NCBI GenBank assembly: GCA_030374805.1
Contig: JARGSG010000030.1
Span: forward strand, 372,001-436,000
Length of the DNA: 64,000 nt
DNA from: Gracilaria gracilis
Lineage: Eukaryota > Rhodophyta > Florideophyceae > Gracilariales > Gracilariaceae
Direction of reading: 5' to 3'
Below the pieces are notes generated by a model. The model had not been told where the DNA came from. It did no database searches and saw nothing but the letters and a program-made list of their open reading frames with translations. Shown here piece by piece: positions 9,419 to 20,329 of the stretch. The translations under genes and the position numbers were made by a program. Position 1 is the first letter of the stretch. Every line of letters starts with the position of its first letter.

Positions 9419-10132
9419 GTGGACTTCCTGGCATCGATGTGGCGGGAGGAGGGCATGGCCATGATCGGCAGCCGCAAAGCGCTGCATGAGTGGCCGAAAA
9501 CGTTGCAAGGGAAGATCGGTCACCTAGATTGGAACGCGATGTTGGCACTGGAGGCCACTATGTGTGGTTGTCGCATTGGGAAGTCTTCGATTGGTCACCA
9601 TGACGCAGGAGTGGGAGTGTTTACCACGCGCCGTTTCATGAAGAACGAAGAGATATGTTTCTTTTACGGAACTCTAGTGTACCATGACTTAACGAAGAGG
9701 AAGGAGGTACACAAAAAGTATGGAGAAGGGTTGTTGGGAGCCACCGCCGCACGTTTTCGAACTTATGCGATGGAGGTTAGCCTGCGAGGCGAGGTGTTCC
9801 GGAAACTCCCGGAAAGGAGACAAGAAGTACCTACAATCCCTGTATGGATTGTCCCCGCTCCATTTTCGTTGGGTGGAACAATTAACGACCCAAAATATAT
9901 GGAAGGGGATAAAGATAGGGATGCAATGGAGGATGGCTTGAAGCAGCGACGGACTGCCAATGTGGCGGTGATTCGAACCCCAGGAACTGGGCGAACTCCA
10001 CTTCAATTAAGAGAATACCGAATGCTTGCCGTCCGGGCACTTCGGGTTGTAGAAGTGGGAGAACAGTTGTTTGCAGATTATGGAATGGAGTACACATGGG
10101 GTACGTCTTCGAATCTTATAGTAATCGAGTAG
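9419..10132 (+). CDS. SET-domain protein (lysine methyltransferase-like)
   Basis: The open frame of 237 codons begins at GTG 9419; the first ATG is at 9437. The frame is open upstream to about 9343, so the true start is uncertain or formed by splicing. Residues 58-84 (SIGHHDAGVGVFTTRRFMKN..., then FFYG) match the SET N-motif GxGVFA-x-x-x-I. Residues 152-157 (GGTIND) sit where the RFINH motif is expected. Residues 214-223 (GEQLFADYGM) match GEELTxDYG, the SET C-terminal signature. These are the cofactor and catalytic-Tyr regions, so activity on a protein lysine is plausible. No pre- or post-SET cysteine clusters are seen. It lies directly after the methylase-like gene on the same strand. Confidence 0.75.
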   Translation: MDFLASMWREEGMAMIGSRKALHEWPKTLQGKIGHLDWNAMLALEATMCGCRIGKSSIGHHDAGVGVFTTRRFMKNEEICFFYGTLVYHDLTKRKEVHKKYGEGLLGATAARFRTYAMEVSLRGEVFRKLPERRQEVPTIPVWIVPAPFSLGGTINDPKYMEGDKDRDAMEDGLKQRRTANVAVIRTPGTGRTPLQLREYRMLAVRALRVVEVGEQLFADYGMEYTWGTSSNLIVIE

Positions 10133-11331
10133 AGCTCAATTGATTTATGACTTATAGAACCGAAAGGTGTACCATAGTATGTGTAAAATAGAATTGTGTA
10201 CATTTTATTACGCTTTCTCTCTAACTCTCGTGTTCCACAGGGGAGGACGAGAACTGCCCCAAGTGAGTGGGTGTCGTCACTTCTTTCATCCAGTGACGTG
10301 AACAAAATGGGGATAGGATTCAGGGGAGTGGGTTGACGTTCAAGTACATAGAATAGAAGATACGGAGTACATGTGATATCATGTGAAAGTGTAACAGTTT
10401 TTGGCAGTGAGGTTTCGTACAGGAAGGGAAATTTCCGTCCCAATTTTCGGAAAGTGATTCCGAAAAGTACTAAAACGGTGCGATATTTCTACCACACGTC
10501 GAGTGGAGGTGTGCGTTTCACGGGGAACCTGCGATCACGTCGAGCGGCGAACACGTCTTGCGGCGAGCGGCGACAACATCTAGAGCGCACCGCCGGGCAC
10601 ATCGTCGTCGTCCGATTCCACATGGGGAAACATAAAACGAGAAGTGCGAATGCGAATGCGGAGGATGTAAGCGGGCGCGCGTCAAAAGGGCAAACGCGTG
10701 CAGAGGCGGTAGGTCGGGGGGCGAGGATGGCTTGGGTAGTACTACGCGCGCGCCTCGAAACCGCGATGTGGAAAATCGCGAGGGCGGTATTGGGCGTACT
10801 TCGCGCTCTCCTCGAAGCGGATTACGTGAGAAAGGTAGGAAGAACACGGGGAGACGTGATCGAGGCCGACCTTTGGAGCGAACCGAGCGCACCGAGCAAA
10901 CGGAGTGAACCCAGCGAACCGAGCGAACGGTAAGTGCTTTGGTAACACAAGCTACTCCGCTTCCACATGAGATGGGAAATGGAGGAGGGGAAAGCAGGGG
11001 AGGGAAGGGAGGAAGGCAGGGGGATGATGCGCGCGGCGATAGGGATAGAGGTGGGCGGCGAAGGGGCGATGACTCCATGCAAGTTGTAGAAAAAGGCGAG
11101 TGTGGAGATGTCATAGAGAAAGGGAGGGAGTGTCGCAGTGGGGGGGAGGGAAGGACGATAGCAAGAAGTACTAGTGGGATAGTTAGTTGTGGTATTCGAG
11201 GGAAAGAGGGAGAGAGAGTGGCTGGGGTTGGCGTTCGGGGGGGGAGGGGTCGCGAAAGAGAAGTAGGAGGAGGCGTTCAGGAGGCGAGGAACGAGGGCAT
11301 GGAGGTTTTGGTTGATGTGAGGAGGAATTGA
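10133..11331. other. Spacer after SET gene with short GAGCGAACC-type tandem repeat
   Basis: No supported gene. Near 10878-10931 there is an imperfect 9-base tandem repeat (GAGCGAACC and variants). Between 10970 and 11331 the plus strand is a purine-rich, low-complexity open frame (Gly/Arg/Glu) ending in TGA at 11329. It may be the 5' part of the next gene or non-coding. Confidence 0.5.
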
Positions 11332-13309
11332 ATGATGGGCAGAGAAGGAACTGGTGGACCGCGACATACTGCGATGCGGGAGAAAAAGGAAGTGGGGGGT
11401 ATGAGGCATGTGAGGGAGCATGGAAACGCACAGGACAGTGGGAGGCGAATTGGGCGTGTGGTCGATGGAATGGGGAGCCACGCCAATGTGGAGAGGATGG
11501 AATGGCTCCGAAAAAATTTGCCAGGGAGTGTTGTAGGACGTGGCAGTGGTGGGTCAGTGATTGAGAATGTAAGAGACAATATACCAGTGGATGGGAGGGC
11601 ATTCGAAGGACAAAATGTCGTTGTCAGAAACAGGCATAGAACTGGAGGGAACTTGGAGGAAACCGCGGTACGAACGCCTGAAGGAATACGTGTGAGGCAT
11701 AATGTCGTTTGGATTGAGGACGATGGGCATGAGGCAGGAGTCGACGATTCTGGGGATCGTGGAGAGAGGAACGGAGCAAGGGAATTGGGAACTACAGGAA
11801 TAGCAGAAGGAGATGAAGAGAACTTACGCGTGTTGCCAAGGTCTGCACTGGTTGTGAGGGTGAATTCGTTGAAAGGGAAGCTGGGAAATATGAAAGAGGA
11901 TCACTATATCATGATGGTGAGTTTGAAGCTCACGCAGAAAGAATTGGAACGGGTGAGGGAGGAGCTGAAGCAACAAAATGTGTTGATTGAAAGTTTAAGG
12001 GAGGCTGTGAAGGGTAGGAAGCGAAGGGGCTGTGGGGAGGAAGTGAAGGGGCGTCTAAAACATGAAACAGAGGTGCCAGAATGTTTTTACGGATTTGCAA
12101 GGGCTGTATATGATAAGATTCTCCACTATGCAAAGTTAGAGGCGTCAGAACTCTGTATTGACACGGAGAATGTTCATAGAAGCTGGAAGAACAAAAGTGA
12201 GACGCTGGGAGAAAGCAGGGAGGGCAGCATATTTGTGGTTGGGGAGAAGAAGATGTTACCTCGGTGCCCGTATCAAGTGGCATATGAGATGAGGGCGTAT
12301 ACGAAATCAACGGAGGGAGGAAGTGATTTGCTGTTGAAGTATGCTGTGGAGACGGAAATAATGGGAGATACTTGGGAGACGATACGAAAAGCGGGAAGGA
12401 AACAGAAGTGTGTGGATAATGTGAGTGCGGACAAGTGTCTGAGGCAGCGGATGAAGCAGACAGTAAGCGATGTGATTGGGGGTGCGGAAGCGGGCGGCTC
12501 GCGACAAGTTATTCTCCATCCTTGGATATGATTTGATTGCGAAACGTGCGAATCCTACTGAGGGGACTGAGCTATGGGAAGAGCTAAAGCAGCAGATGGG
12601 GGAGGCGCGCGAGAAGCTGATGGGAAGGGAGGAGGGCGGGTAGAATGAGTTGTGTGCGTGGAGAACGAGCCGGTGCGAAGACCTTGCGTATTCCGAGTCT
12701 CGTGCGGTTGGGCAACCATGGGAGGTTGATGATGAAGATATGTACTTCAAGAATGGCATGGCGGTGGCAGTGTTGGAGGAGTATATGGGATACGCAGTGG
12801 AGAGGCAAAGTAACGGTGAGCGGCAGTACGTGAATAGGACCGTGATGCACCTTGCGAGATTTGACGCCTGGATTGCCTGTGTGGTGAAAACTATGAACGA
12901 GGTTGTCGGACGTGGAGGGCAAAGACAGCTTTTGTTCTCTACTTTGTATAGGAATTATCTACATCGGGCTGTTGAAGGAATGCTGGGGGTAGTCTGGCAA
13001 TTGCTACAGGGGGAGCATGCCGAGGAGTTTGAGAACGATGGGTTTGTGGATGGAGATCCGAGGTGTGTGTCGGGAAAATCTGGCAGAACTGCGACAGTTG
13101 GGCTGTGGGTACCATCGAGGGAGAAGATATACCTAGCTGTTAGGGAGGACTATTCTATGGCAAAATTAACACGGAGACTAGGTGCAGTTCTTGATTGTTA
13201 CAAAGCGGCCTGTCGACTAGAGGACCCGAGTTTCGGGCGGTTGGTGGCACACCGGGCGGAACGCATGGAAGGGACAGGGGTTGATGGTAGGGAAGAGGCG
13301 GGCTACTAA
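11332..13309 (+). pseudogene. Coiled-coil protein in KDZ transposon, frameshift and stop
   Basis: A 399-codon frame (11332-12531) is continued one frame over from about 12470 to 13309, with TAG at 12641. Joined, it would be about 650 residues. An N-terminal Gly/Arg-rich region is followed by a clear heptad segment (LTQKELERVREELKQQNVLI) forming a coiled coil. After that come helical regions containing CPYQVAYEMRAYTKS and, near the end, FDAWIACVVKTMNEVVG. I do not recognise a family. The layout, with a coiled coil and a helical C-terminal domain, is reminiscent of the left-end coiled-coil protein. It ends about 160 bases from the convergent transposase. A spliced gene rather than a broken one is possible but less likely. 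Confidence 0.5.
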
Positions 13310-13468
13310 GGGTAGGGTGAGGTGCAGTGGGGGGGGAAGGGGTGGAGGTATGTGTGGGATGGGGAAGAGATGCTTCTTCTTTCTCATGTCATGCGTATCT
13401 TCACTCCTTCCAATTGAAACGAAGCGGGTTTAAATTTTTATGAAGCTGAAGCTAACAGGGAATAGAGG

Positions 13469-16400
13469 CTACGTGTTGGATGGTAAATAAGGCTTGGCGG
13501 TGGGGTCTCGATAGAACCGATTGAGATAGAATTGGTGAAAGCGCCAGTGTAGACGAGAAGTGAAGGGAGGAGCGGGGTAGTTCTGGCGGAGAACATGAAC
13601 GGAGGCAAGGATGGTGGAAGAGGGAATGAGTCCATACCAAGGGGAAACGTTATCGGAAGTGGAGTAGATAGAGATGGGAACAGGGCAAATGGTGTGGTTA
13701 TGTTTGTGGTCTGTTGCCCATCGGAGGCAAACGCAGTTGAGGGTGAGATCGACGTCGTCGCTGGGTGGGACGAGTTCCATGAACTGGACGAAGGCGAACT
13801 CCTTGGGAGAAGAAGTTGAAAAGGAAGGGCGAAACGAAGAAGGGAGATGAGTTTGCAGACCCCGACGATGGATGTGGAGGGCGGGAGGTGAAGCCGGCGA
13901 CGAGAATGTGGGAGAACTTTGGGGACTTGGATGGACCGAAGGAGGGGGTGGCAAAAATTCGTTGGATGAGAGGGACTGGAGGATCCTGGGGCGCGAGCTC
14001 GTTCCGCTCTTCAATGTAGTTGTCGAGTGTTGGGATGTAACCGCCGACGACGTAAGCGAAGTTGACTATGGTGAGTCGAGCCTAACAGAGGGCGGGGGAG
14101 TTGTCAATGAGTTGTAGGACTTCGAGAGAGAGGGAGACGAAGGATGGGAGGGCGTCTCTTCCGAACTGTGCAAGAATGGATAGGGTATCGGGGGGGAAGA
14201 GGTCTTGAAGAGATTTGTGAGGTAGGTGAGGATTGGAGCGAATGAATTTGTGGCCAGTGATTAGGTCAGCGAAGGAGATGTGTTTGCCATCACGTACGAA
14301 ACCGGGTTCTCAGGATTGGAGAGGGGAAGCGAGGCCAGGGGAGAAGGAGGTGATGGAAAGGTTTGTGGAGACGGGATTCTAGTCCTTGATGGCGTTGGAG
14401 CGGTGGATGGCACAAATGGTTTCTTGATGTGCGGTGGACCTGCACTTTGAGGTTTTGGAGTAGTGGGACTTGAAGAGGGTGTGGGCGTGCTCGAATATGC
14501 CGGCAACATTGAAGTGGAGGCCTATGAAGCGACGAATGTCCTCTGCAATGTGGTAGAGGAGGTGGAACTTGAGGGTTCCGATGCTGGAAGTGTGGTGGGG
14601 GCCAAGGACGAGTACGGCTGTGCGCTTGAAGGAGCGGATTTGGTTGTGGAGGTCGGTGAGGCGGGCGTCGGTTCATTCGGTGAAGGTGTTGTATCGCATG
14701 GAGGCGAGGAGGAGGTCTGAGTACTTGGAGAAGACGGAAGTGATGGGAGCTGAATCGACTTTGTCACAGCATCGGTCGGAGAAGGCGCCGATGAAGGGGA
14801 AGACCATGTCGAGTGCGCGGTAGTCTTTTGCTTCGAGCATACCACGCAAGCCGTCGGTAGTGAAGAGACCGTTGAGAGTTTGACCGTTGTCGGAAGTGGA
14901 GAAGTCGATGTGGAGTCCGTTTGCGGGGGAGTGCTTTTCGATGGCGGAGAGGATGGTGTTTGAATGTTTGAGGATGAAAGTGCGGATGGAGTTGAAGGGG
15001 CGACGGGACTTGGAGGAACTGGGGGTGGTGAAGAGTGCTTCTGAGCGGAGTCTCTCGATGGCGGCGAGCTTGATGAGCTTGGAGACGCCGAGGTGGAAGT
15101 TGTGGAGTGGTTTGAAGGTGAAGATGTTGTAAGGGGAGAGGAGTGGTGTGATGGTGAGAAGAGGGTATGATTCGAAGAGGGAGGAGTACTTTGCGAGGGA
15201 GAGGGAGTGGAGGGTTTCAAGGGCTTTTTCCTTTGTGTTGCGGGAGATTCTGGGCTTACGAGCAAGGAGAGCGTCTTGTGATTATTGGAGGAGGGTGGAG
15301 TGTGATTTGCGTGCGGCGAGGGTCTGGTGCTGATCTTTGGGGGAAGGGGATTGAATTTGTACGGGGAGGTCTGTGCGGGAGACGGTGCATCTATGAAAAG
15401 GGTGTTGGGGGCGGGTTCCGTGGGAGATGGCGAGGATGTCTTTTGCTTCGGAGATGTCGGCGCAGTAGCTGGCGATGATTGGGTGGCAGTGGTGGAGAAC
15501 GCCCTGGGCGTCACGGAAGGGGAAGCCGTTGAGACCGGAGGAGAGGAGGGGGCCGAGGAGGTTGGACATGGCGAGCTGAATGAGTTCCATTCCGGTGTGG
15601 CTGGGGATGTGAGAGAAGGTTTCAGGGATGGAGTCGTGGTCTTGGGAGAGGTTGGTTGGGAGGAAGGAGGTTGGCAAATATCCGAGAAGGGTGAGGTGTT
15701 CGGTGATGCACTTGCGACGGAAGGCATCGGAGAAATTGAGAAGGGTGATGTGAAGGGCATAGAAGGTGATGGAAGAGGATTTGAGGGAGGTGGATAACTT
15801 GTCGGAGTAGATTTGGACCCCGCCAATGAAGGAGTCGATACCGGTGGAGTCGGGGGTGTGCCAGATCCAGGAGTCGTTGGAGGAGTGCATGATTGCGGCT
15901 TTGAGGGCGGGGACTGCTTCTTTTCCGAGGGTGGAGGCCACGGGGTGGGCGAAAGTGGGAGAGCCGGAAGGTGTTGTGTGGGAGACGGGGTGGAAGAAGG
16001 TGTTGTGGAAGTGTGCGAGGGCGAGTTGTTGTTTCAGGACCTGGATGGGGTCTTTTAGGAAGATGGTGGTGGAGAAGAGCTGCTGTGGGTGGGAGGGGGT
16101 GGCTGGAGCGAAGCCGATGTTGCTGACTCGGTGTTGGAAGAGGTCTGTTTGAAGTTTGAGACACTGGGAGGCGGAGGAGACGGCGTTGTGGAAGGCGGAT
16201 TTGGAGAAGGCGAGGTCGTTAAGGAGGGAGATGAGTTCCTCAGCCTTTCGGAGGCCGAGGGAGGAGGCGATGAAAGAGATGTAGAGGACCATGCGTTCGA
16301 GGTGGGGGTTGTTGAGGAGGGGGAAGGAAGGGGGAGGAGGAAGAGTAGGGGAGGGGGAGATGGAGCAGACGGAGGTGGTGGCGATGTGGTAGGCGTCCTG

Positions 16401-16799
16401 GGTGTGGAGGGAGAGGGAGAGTTGCTGGTGATGGTAGAAGTCGTCGTCTGCGATGGGGACGTTGTCGGAAGGGCGGTTTGTGGGAGGGGGAGGTGTATGG
16501 AGGTGGGGGGTAGACTTGTGACGCTTGATGCGTGGGGGGAAGTGGGGGAGGCCTCCGCCTGGGGAGAGGAAACGCTTGTTTGGGTTGAGGCGATTGGGGC
16601 CTCTGCTCTGGTGCCTTTGGATGGCAGGGATGGTGCGGGCGAAAAAGAAGCAGCCTTCAAAGCAGCAGTTGGGCATGGCGGGGAAGGTTGGGGGGGGTTT
16701 TGGAGAGAATTGGGGGTATGTAGCGCGGAGCGTAATATGGCGCACGGACGGTGGGACAGAGTGGTGGGGATGATTGCACGTGATTCGAAGGCGTTTCAT
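13469..16799 (-). pseudogene. KDZ/Plavaka-type transposase with five nonsense codons
   Basis: The first 505 codons (16799-15282) hold an N-terminal Cys/His finger (CCFEGC with QRHQSR), then the KDZ core: VQIYSDKLSTSLKSS (SDK, residues 332-334), a following ITLLNFSDAFRRK block and LGYLP, then GFPFRDAQG and IIASYCADISEAKDIL. The same frame runs on through TAA 15282, TGA 14673, TAG 14379, TGA 14310 and TAG 14082. It still encodes FKPLHNFHLGVSKLIKLA and KFHLLYHIAEDIRRF, typical KDZ C-terminal blocks. A frameshift near 13815 leads to the final domain (FVQFMELVPPSDDVDL to LNRFYRDP). Total is about 1,100 residues, the usual Plavaka size. One frame for 2.7 kb with five stops and no indel argues for point-mutation decay. 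The large Ser/Pro-rich frame at 14522-15826 is its shadow. Confidence 0.85.
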
Positions 16800-17009
16800 A
16801 TATTTAGTAAACGAATGCCTGATATGAAAGGTGTTGACTAGTGAACCGATCTCCTCAAACTGAAAAGGTATTCGATCTATTTGTATACTCCTATTCCTAT
16901 TCGATAAACAGCTATTTAAGTTTCTATCTAAGTGTCTATCTCGCTATTCTCCGCCGTATATATGAACGTAGGTGACACCAACACACTTACATTGTGCTGC
17001 GAAACTACC

Positions 17010-17223
17010 ATAAACGAAAGAAGTGTGCTAGTTTCCCTTCCATCTAAACTAGCAAAGATGGAAACAATTTGGAATAATTCTTTTGAAAAAAAACTAGCAC
17101 AAGTGGAAAGGTGGAAATATTTCCGGAAATTAACAGTTCCAAATTTGGATAAATTCACCGGTTTTTCGTTCGTTTTAATTCGGTAATTTTTGACCGCCAA
17201 ACTAGCATTCCGATAATACCGAC
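17010..17223 (-). repeat. Right terminal inverted repeat and subterminal repeats of KDZ transposon
   Basis: Read inward on the minus strand from 17220, GGTATTATCGGAATGCTAG mirrors the left end. Four ACTAGC/GCTAGT words lie at about 17027, 17046, 17092 and 17201. Gypsy-A coding resumes at once at 17224. Confidence 0.75.
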
Positions 17224-19110
17224 GAGGGAATAGTTTCAAGTATTTCCTGTGCTTGCGGAGACCTCCACGGGTTCGTATGCATGACTCGCACTGACCTACA
17301 AGGTATAGATATCATGAGCCATATGGGTCTATAATACTCTTTTCTCAAGATGTAATACATTCTCGTACCTCCAGGGTGTCTTGATATCATTGAGTAGTGG
17401 GCAAAATACAGCACCCGAGGGCGCAGCACCTTAGGCACTACCTTTTGAGGAGAACCATCGATGGGAGCTCGCCTGAAAAGGAAACCATTCTGGTCGACGT
17501 CAAAGTTTGAGTCTTTCATACCTACTTGGTCCATGAGAGAGAGGCAATAGAATCATTGGCTCGCTCTCTCAAGAATTCCTCACGGGTAGTTAACCTGACG
17601 TCTGTTTCTTCAACTCCAAGTATTTTCCTAGCGATGGCGTCACTAAACCGCGTATCTTCTTCCGGTGAAGTCCAGTAACCTTCTAAAGTATGAGTATCAC
17701 CCCCAGGGTTTATAGAGATGGTAAAGTATGGGGTGTCATCCTCTACCGGCTTGGTATCCAAACCATCTGTGGTAATGCGAGACATCGCATCTGCGACATT
17801 GTGCTTGATATCTGGGCGGTACTGCACATCGTACTCGAACTCTGAAATTCGTAACCGCCATCGGGCAAGTCTTCCCGATGCGTCTGCGAGACCGAGTATC
17901 CACCGCAGGGCTTCATGGTCGGTCCGAAGCGTAAACCTTTCACCATATAGGTAGGGACGGAGCATCAGCATGCTCCAGACCACAGCTAGACATTCCTTTT
18001 CGGTTGTCGTATAATTCTTTTCTGCGACGTGTAGAGCAAGGCTCAGTACCCGATAGGTAGTTCGTCGCCGTTTTCTTGCTCCTGCAAAAGACAACAACCA
18101 ATTTGGGGGTCCGAAGCGTCGGTATCCAATGTCTATCATAAACCAGCTTTGGGTAGTGTCAAGAGCGCATGTTTCAGCGCCTCGAATGCATCCATCTCCT
18201 CATTGGTGAGGCACGCAAACCTTGTAGGTTGGCCTTTCAGCAGCTTCCTGTTGAGGGGAGCCACTATCTTGGCGAAGCCCTTGATAAACCGGCGCTTAAC
18301 ATTGCATAAACCTATAAAGGATCGGATTTCAGTTGAGGACGTAGGTGGCTTCGCTTCCTGCACGGCCCGGATGTTCCGCGGCGTCACTTCTAACCTTCCC
18401 GGCCTGATAATATGAATGAGATATTCTATCTCTCTGGTAAAGAATTCGCAGGTGCGGAGCTTCAGCGGTACTTCAGATTCCCTCAAAGGTTTAGAACTTT
18501 CCTAACATGGTGGAAGTTTTCCTCTACCGTTCTGGAATATATGATTACATCATCGATGTGCCCCAGAGCGGTTCTCACCATCACATTCGAAAGGATTATA
18601 CCTAACGCCCTCTGAAAGGTAGCCGGGCCCGTTTTGAAACCAAAAAGGCATACGCGTAAAGCGGAATAACCCAGCGTGGAAAGTAAACGTAGTTTTGTCA
18701 CTCTCTTCTTTCATGATAGGTACCTGCGTCGCCCAACGAGTCTATACACTCGTCCGTTCTAGGTATTGGGTACGAATCCCTGATGGTCAAACTAATCAAT
18801 CTTCTGTAGGGCACACATTACCGCGCACGGGTATCATTCTTCTTTGTGACGAGAACCGCATTGCTGGCCAATTTCGTAATTGCGGGTTCTATGACACCTT
18901 CACGGAGCATTCAATAGACCTCATTGAGCTCAACTTCAAGGGCTTTTGGACCTGCTCGGTAAGGCTGCTGGTAAACGGGTTTCCAGCCAGGCACCCCATC
19001 AATACGGTGCTCTGTGACCTCTATTTTTAGCCTAACCGGCCCAACCGCATGGGTCCAAATTCTTCTAAAGACTGAGGATCTGTTTTGGGAGAGCCTGGTT
19101 CTCCTCACCG
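17224..19110 (-). pseudogene. gypsy-A pol: reverse transcriptase, RNase H, integrase zinc domain
   Basis: Going leftward from 19110: YRAGPKALEVELNEV and IIEPA-like text open the reverse transcriptase. The catalytic loop reads GHIDDVII (18560 area) where YIDD is expected. A thumb region (TEIRSFIGLCNV at 18336) and connection follow. RNase H shows NYTTTEKECLAVVW and RTDHEALRWILG (18030-17880) and ADAMSR. The H2C2 integrase zinc domain (VLYFAHYSMISRHPGG) runs to 17224, where the DNA transposon interrupts the gene. Frames break at 18701, 18486 and 18139, and several stops are present. Sequence style matches gypsy-B and gypsy-D, so all three are one chromovirus-like clade. Confidence 0.85.
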
Positions 19111-19577
19111 ATCTAGAATTCCTTTCTCCAATTCCGCACTGGGTCCAGTTTCATGTTCTTTTCCAGATCTCCGACTTTAAAGGTATCGGAGATCTTCTGT
19201 TTTATGTTTGTGTTTGTCGATAACGCAGACCCATGTGCGGGATATGGTGCATCTACTCTCCCCCCTTCCCTTAGAGGTGGCGACCTCGCCGATTTTATTA
19301 GGTGAAACCGTGAAAACCTCTTTTCCTGCCGTTAATTCAATCCCAATAATGGTATTTATGGGTGACCTAAGAATATGAATGCTGAAGTTATTCAAGTATG
19401 CCTTGAAAGTTTGGTTAGGGGTGTTGTCAATGATCTCGTTTGCCATCACGACGAGATGTGTCTCTGCTAGCGTAGGATGGTTCTATAGCATTAACAATCC
19501 TGGTATCTCGTATGAAACATTCACTATCATTTGGTTCATATCCGGGATTGAAACCAATTTGGTGACCGTATCTTGTT

Positions 19578-19997
19578 TCAAACCGTTTCGGTGGGTATAT
19601 TGGACCTAGGCTTTTGACACCATCCATTTTTGGTGTGCGTATAACCTAGTATGGCAATACGACCACATTGACAGGGCACGACCGTTCGGGACCCTGTCAA
19701 AACTGACTTGACATGACTGTCAATATAGTTGGTCCCGAGCATACGGTCTGTTGCGAGACTATCCACCACAAATAAATTGAGCTTCACCTTCAAGGTTCCA
19801 AGTTATACCACAGTGGTCAACATTACTCTAAGGTGCAGTCGGCGCTCGTTAGCGCCCACTAATGGGTTGATAGTCGGGGCATGCCTAATGTTCCGTAAAA
19901 CGGCATCGAGTATGACGCGAGCGTTTAGAACATTCGGGCCGGCGTCGGTATCAAGTACACACGCAACGAGAACCGATAGGTAGTTGAGAAAGCTCAC
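19578..19997 (-). pseudogene. gypsy-A aspartic protease
   Basis: Minus-strand frames encode ACVLDTDAGPNVLNARVI, a retroviral-type protease active site in which the usual DTGAG reads DTDAG. After a frame break, RMLGTNYIDSHVKSVL corresponds to the C-terminal ILGxxYID block that is also seen in gypsy-B. Substitution of the active-site Gly by Asp (GGx to GAx) suggests inactivity. Confidence 0.65.
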
Positions 19998-20329
19998 TGA
20001 AGATTAACTTTATAGTTATTGTACTTCATCAGACACAGCAAATTTGGTACATCTGATTCTTCTTCTTCCACCTTTAAAGTTTCCCGTTGCAGCATAGATG
20101 GGCCTGCCAATTCACGGTTAGGGGTGGCCCCTACGCTAACCGTTCGGTGTTTTCCTGCTCCTCCTGAGTGGAACTGGCCTTCTCCAACATTGGTGTTTCC
20201 TCGACCAGATGAACCTGAGATGATGATGATTGAGTTGGTACCCTTCCTTTAGATCCACATTGGTTACGCTGGTTCTGCTGCCGGGCACTGAGTAAATGTT
20301 CCTGCACTCCTGGGGGTATTTTTTCATAT

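Larger units (their letters stand above)
976..17223. mobile_element. 16.2 kb KDZ/Plavaka-type DNA transposon with modification-gene cargo
   Basis: The outer ends are inverted: GGTGTTCTCGGAATGCTAG at 979 matches GGTATTATCGGAATGCTAG read inward from 17220 on the minus strand. Both ends carry several ACTAGC/GCTAGT subterminal repeats. The flanks are two halves of one gypsy integrase: the zinc-binding domain lies to the right and the catalytic core to the left, which fixes the limits to within a few bases. No clean target-site duplication is visible. Inside lie a KDZ transposase pseudogene, PanE-like, 2OG-dioxygenase, ParB-like, methylase-like, SET-domain and coiled-coil genes. The transposase has several nonsense codons, so this copy is probably immobile without help. 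KDZ elements carrying TET/JBP-type dioxygenases are known from fungi. The full gene set here is not one I recognise. Confidence 0.8.

Noticed and set aside
10373..10933. 186-codon plus-strand open frame after the SET gene
   Set aside because: Basic low-complexity sequence that ends in a translated tandem repeat. No domain or supporting context.
14522..15826. 434-codon minus-strand Ser/Thr/Pro frame
   Set aside because: It is an alternative frame over the KDZ transposase, which has recognisable motifs in its own frame.
13469..16799. Stop-codon reassignment in the organism
   Set aside because: TAA, TAG and TGA all occur inside frames, and intact genes in the window end with ordinary stops. 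Decay is simpler.
16089..16841. 250-codon plus-strand Gly/Val/Glu-rich frame
   Set aside because: Antisense shadow of the transposase N-terminal region, with low-complexity composition.
976..17223. Integrated giant virus or phage-like element, suggested by ParB, methylase and SET genes
   Set aside because: No capsid, polymerase or packaging genes were seen. Terminal inverted repeats and a KDZ transposase explain the unit.
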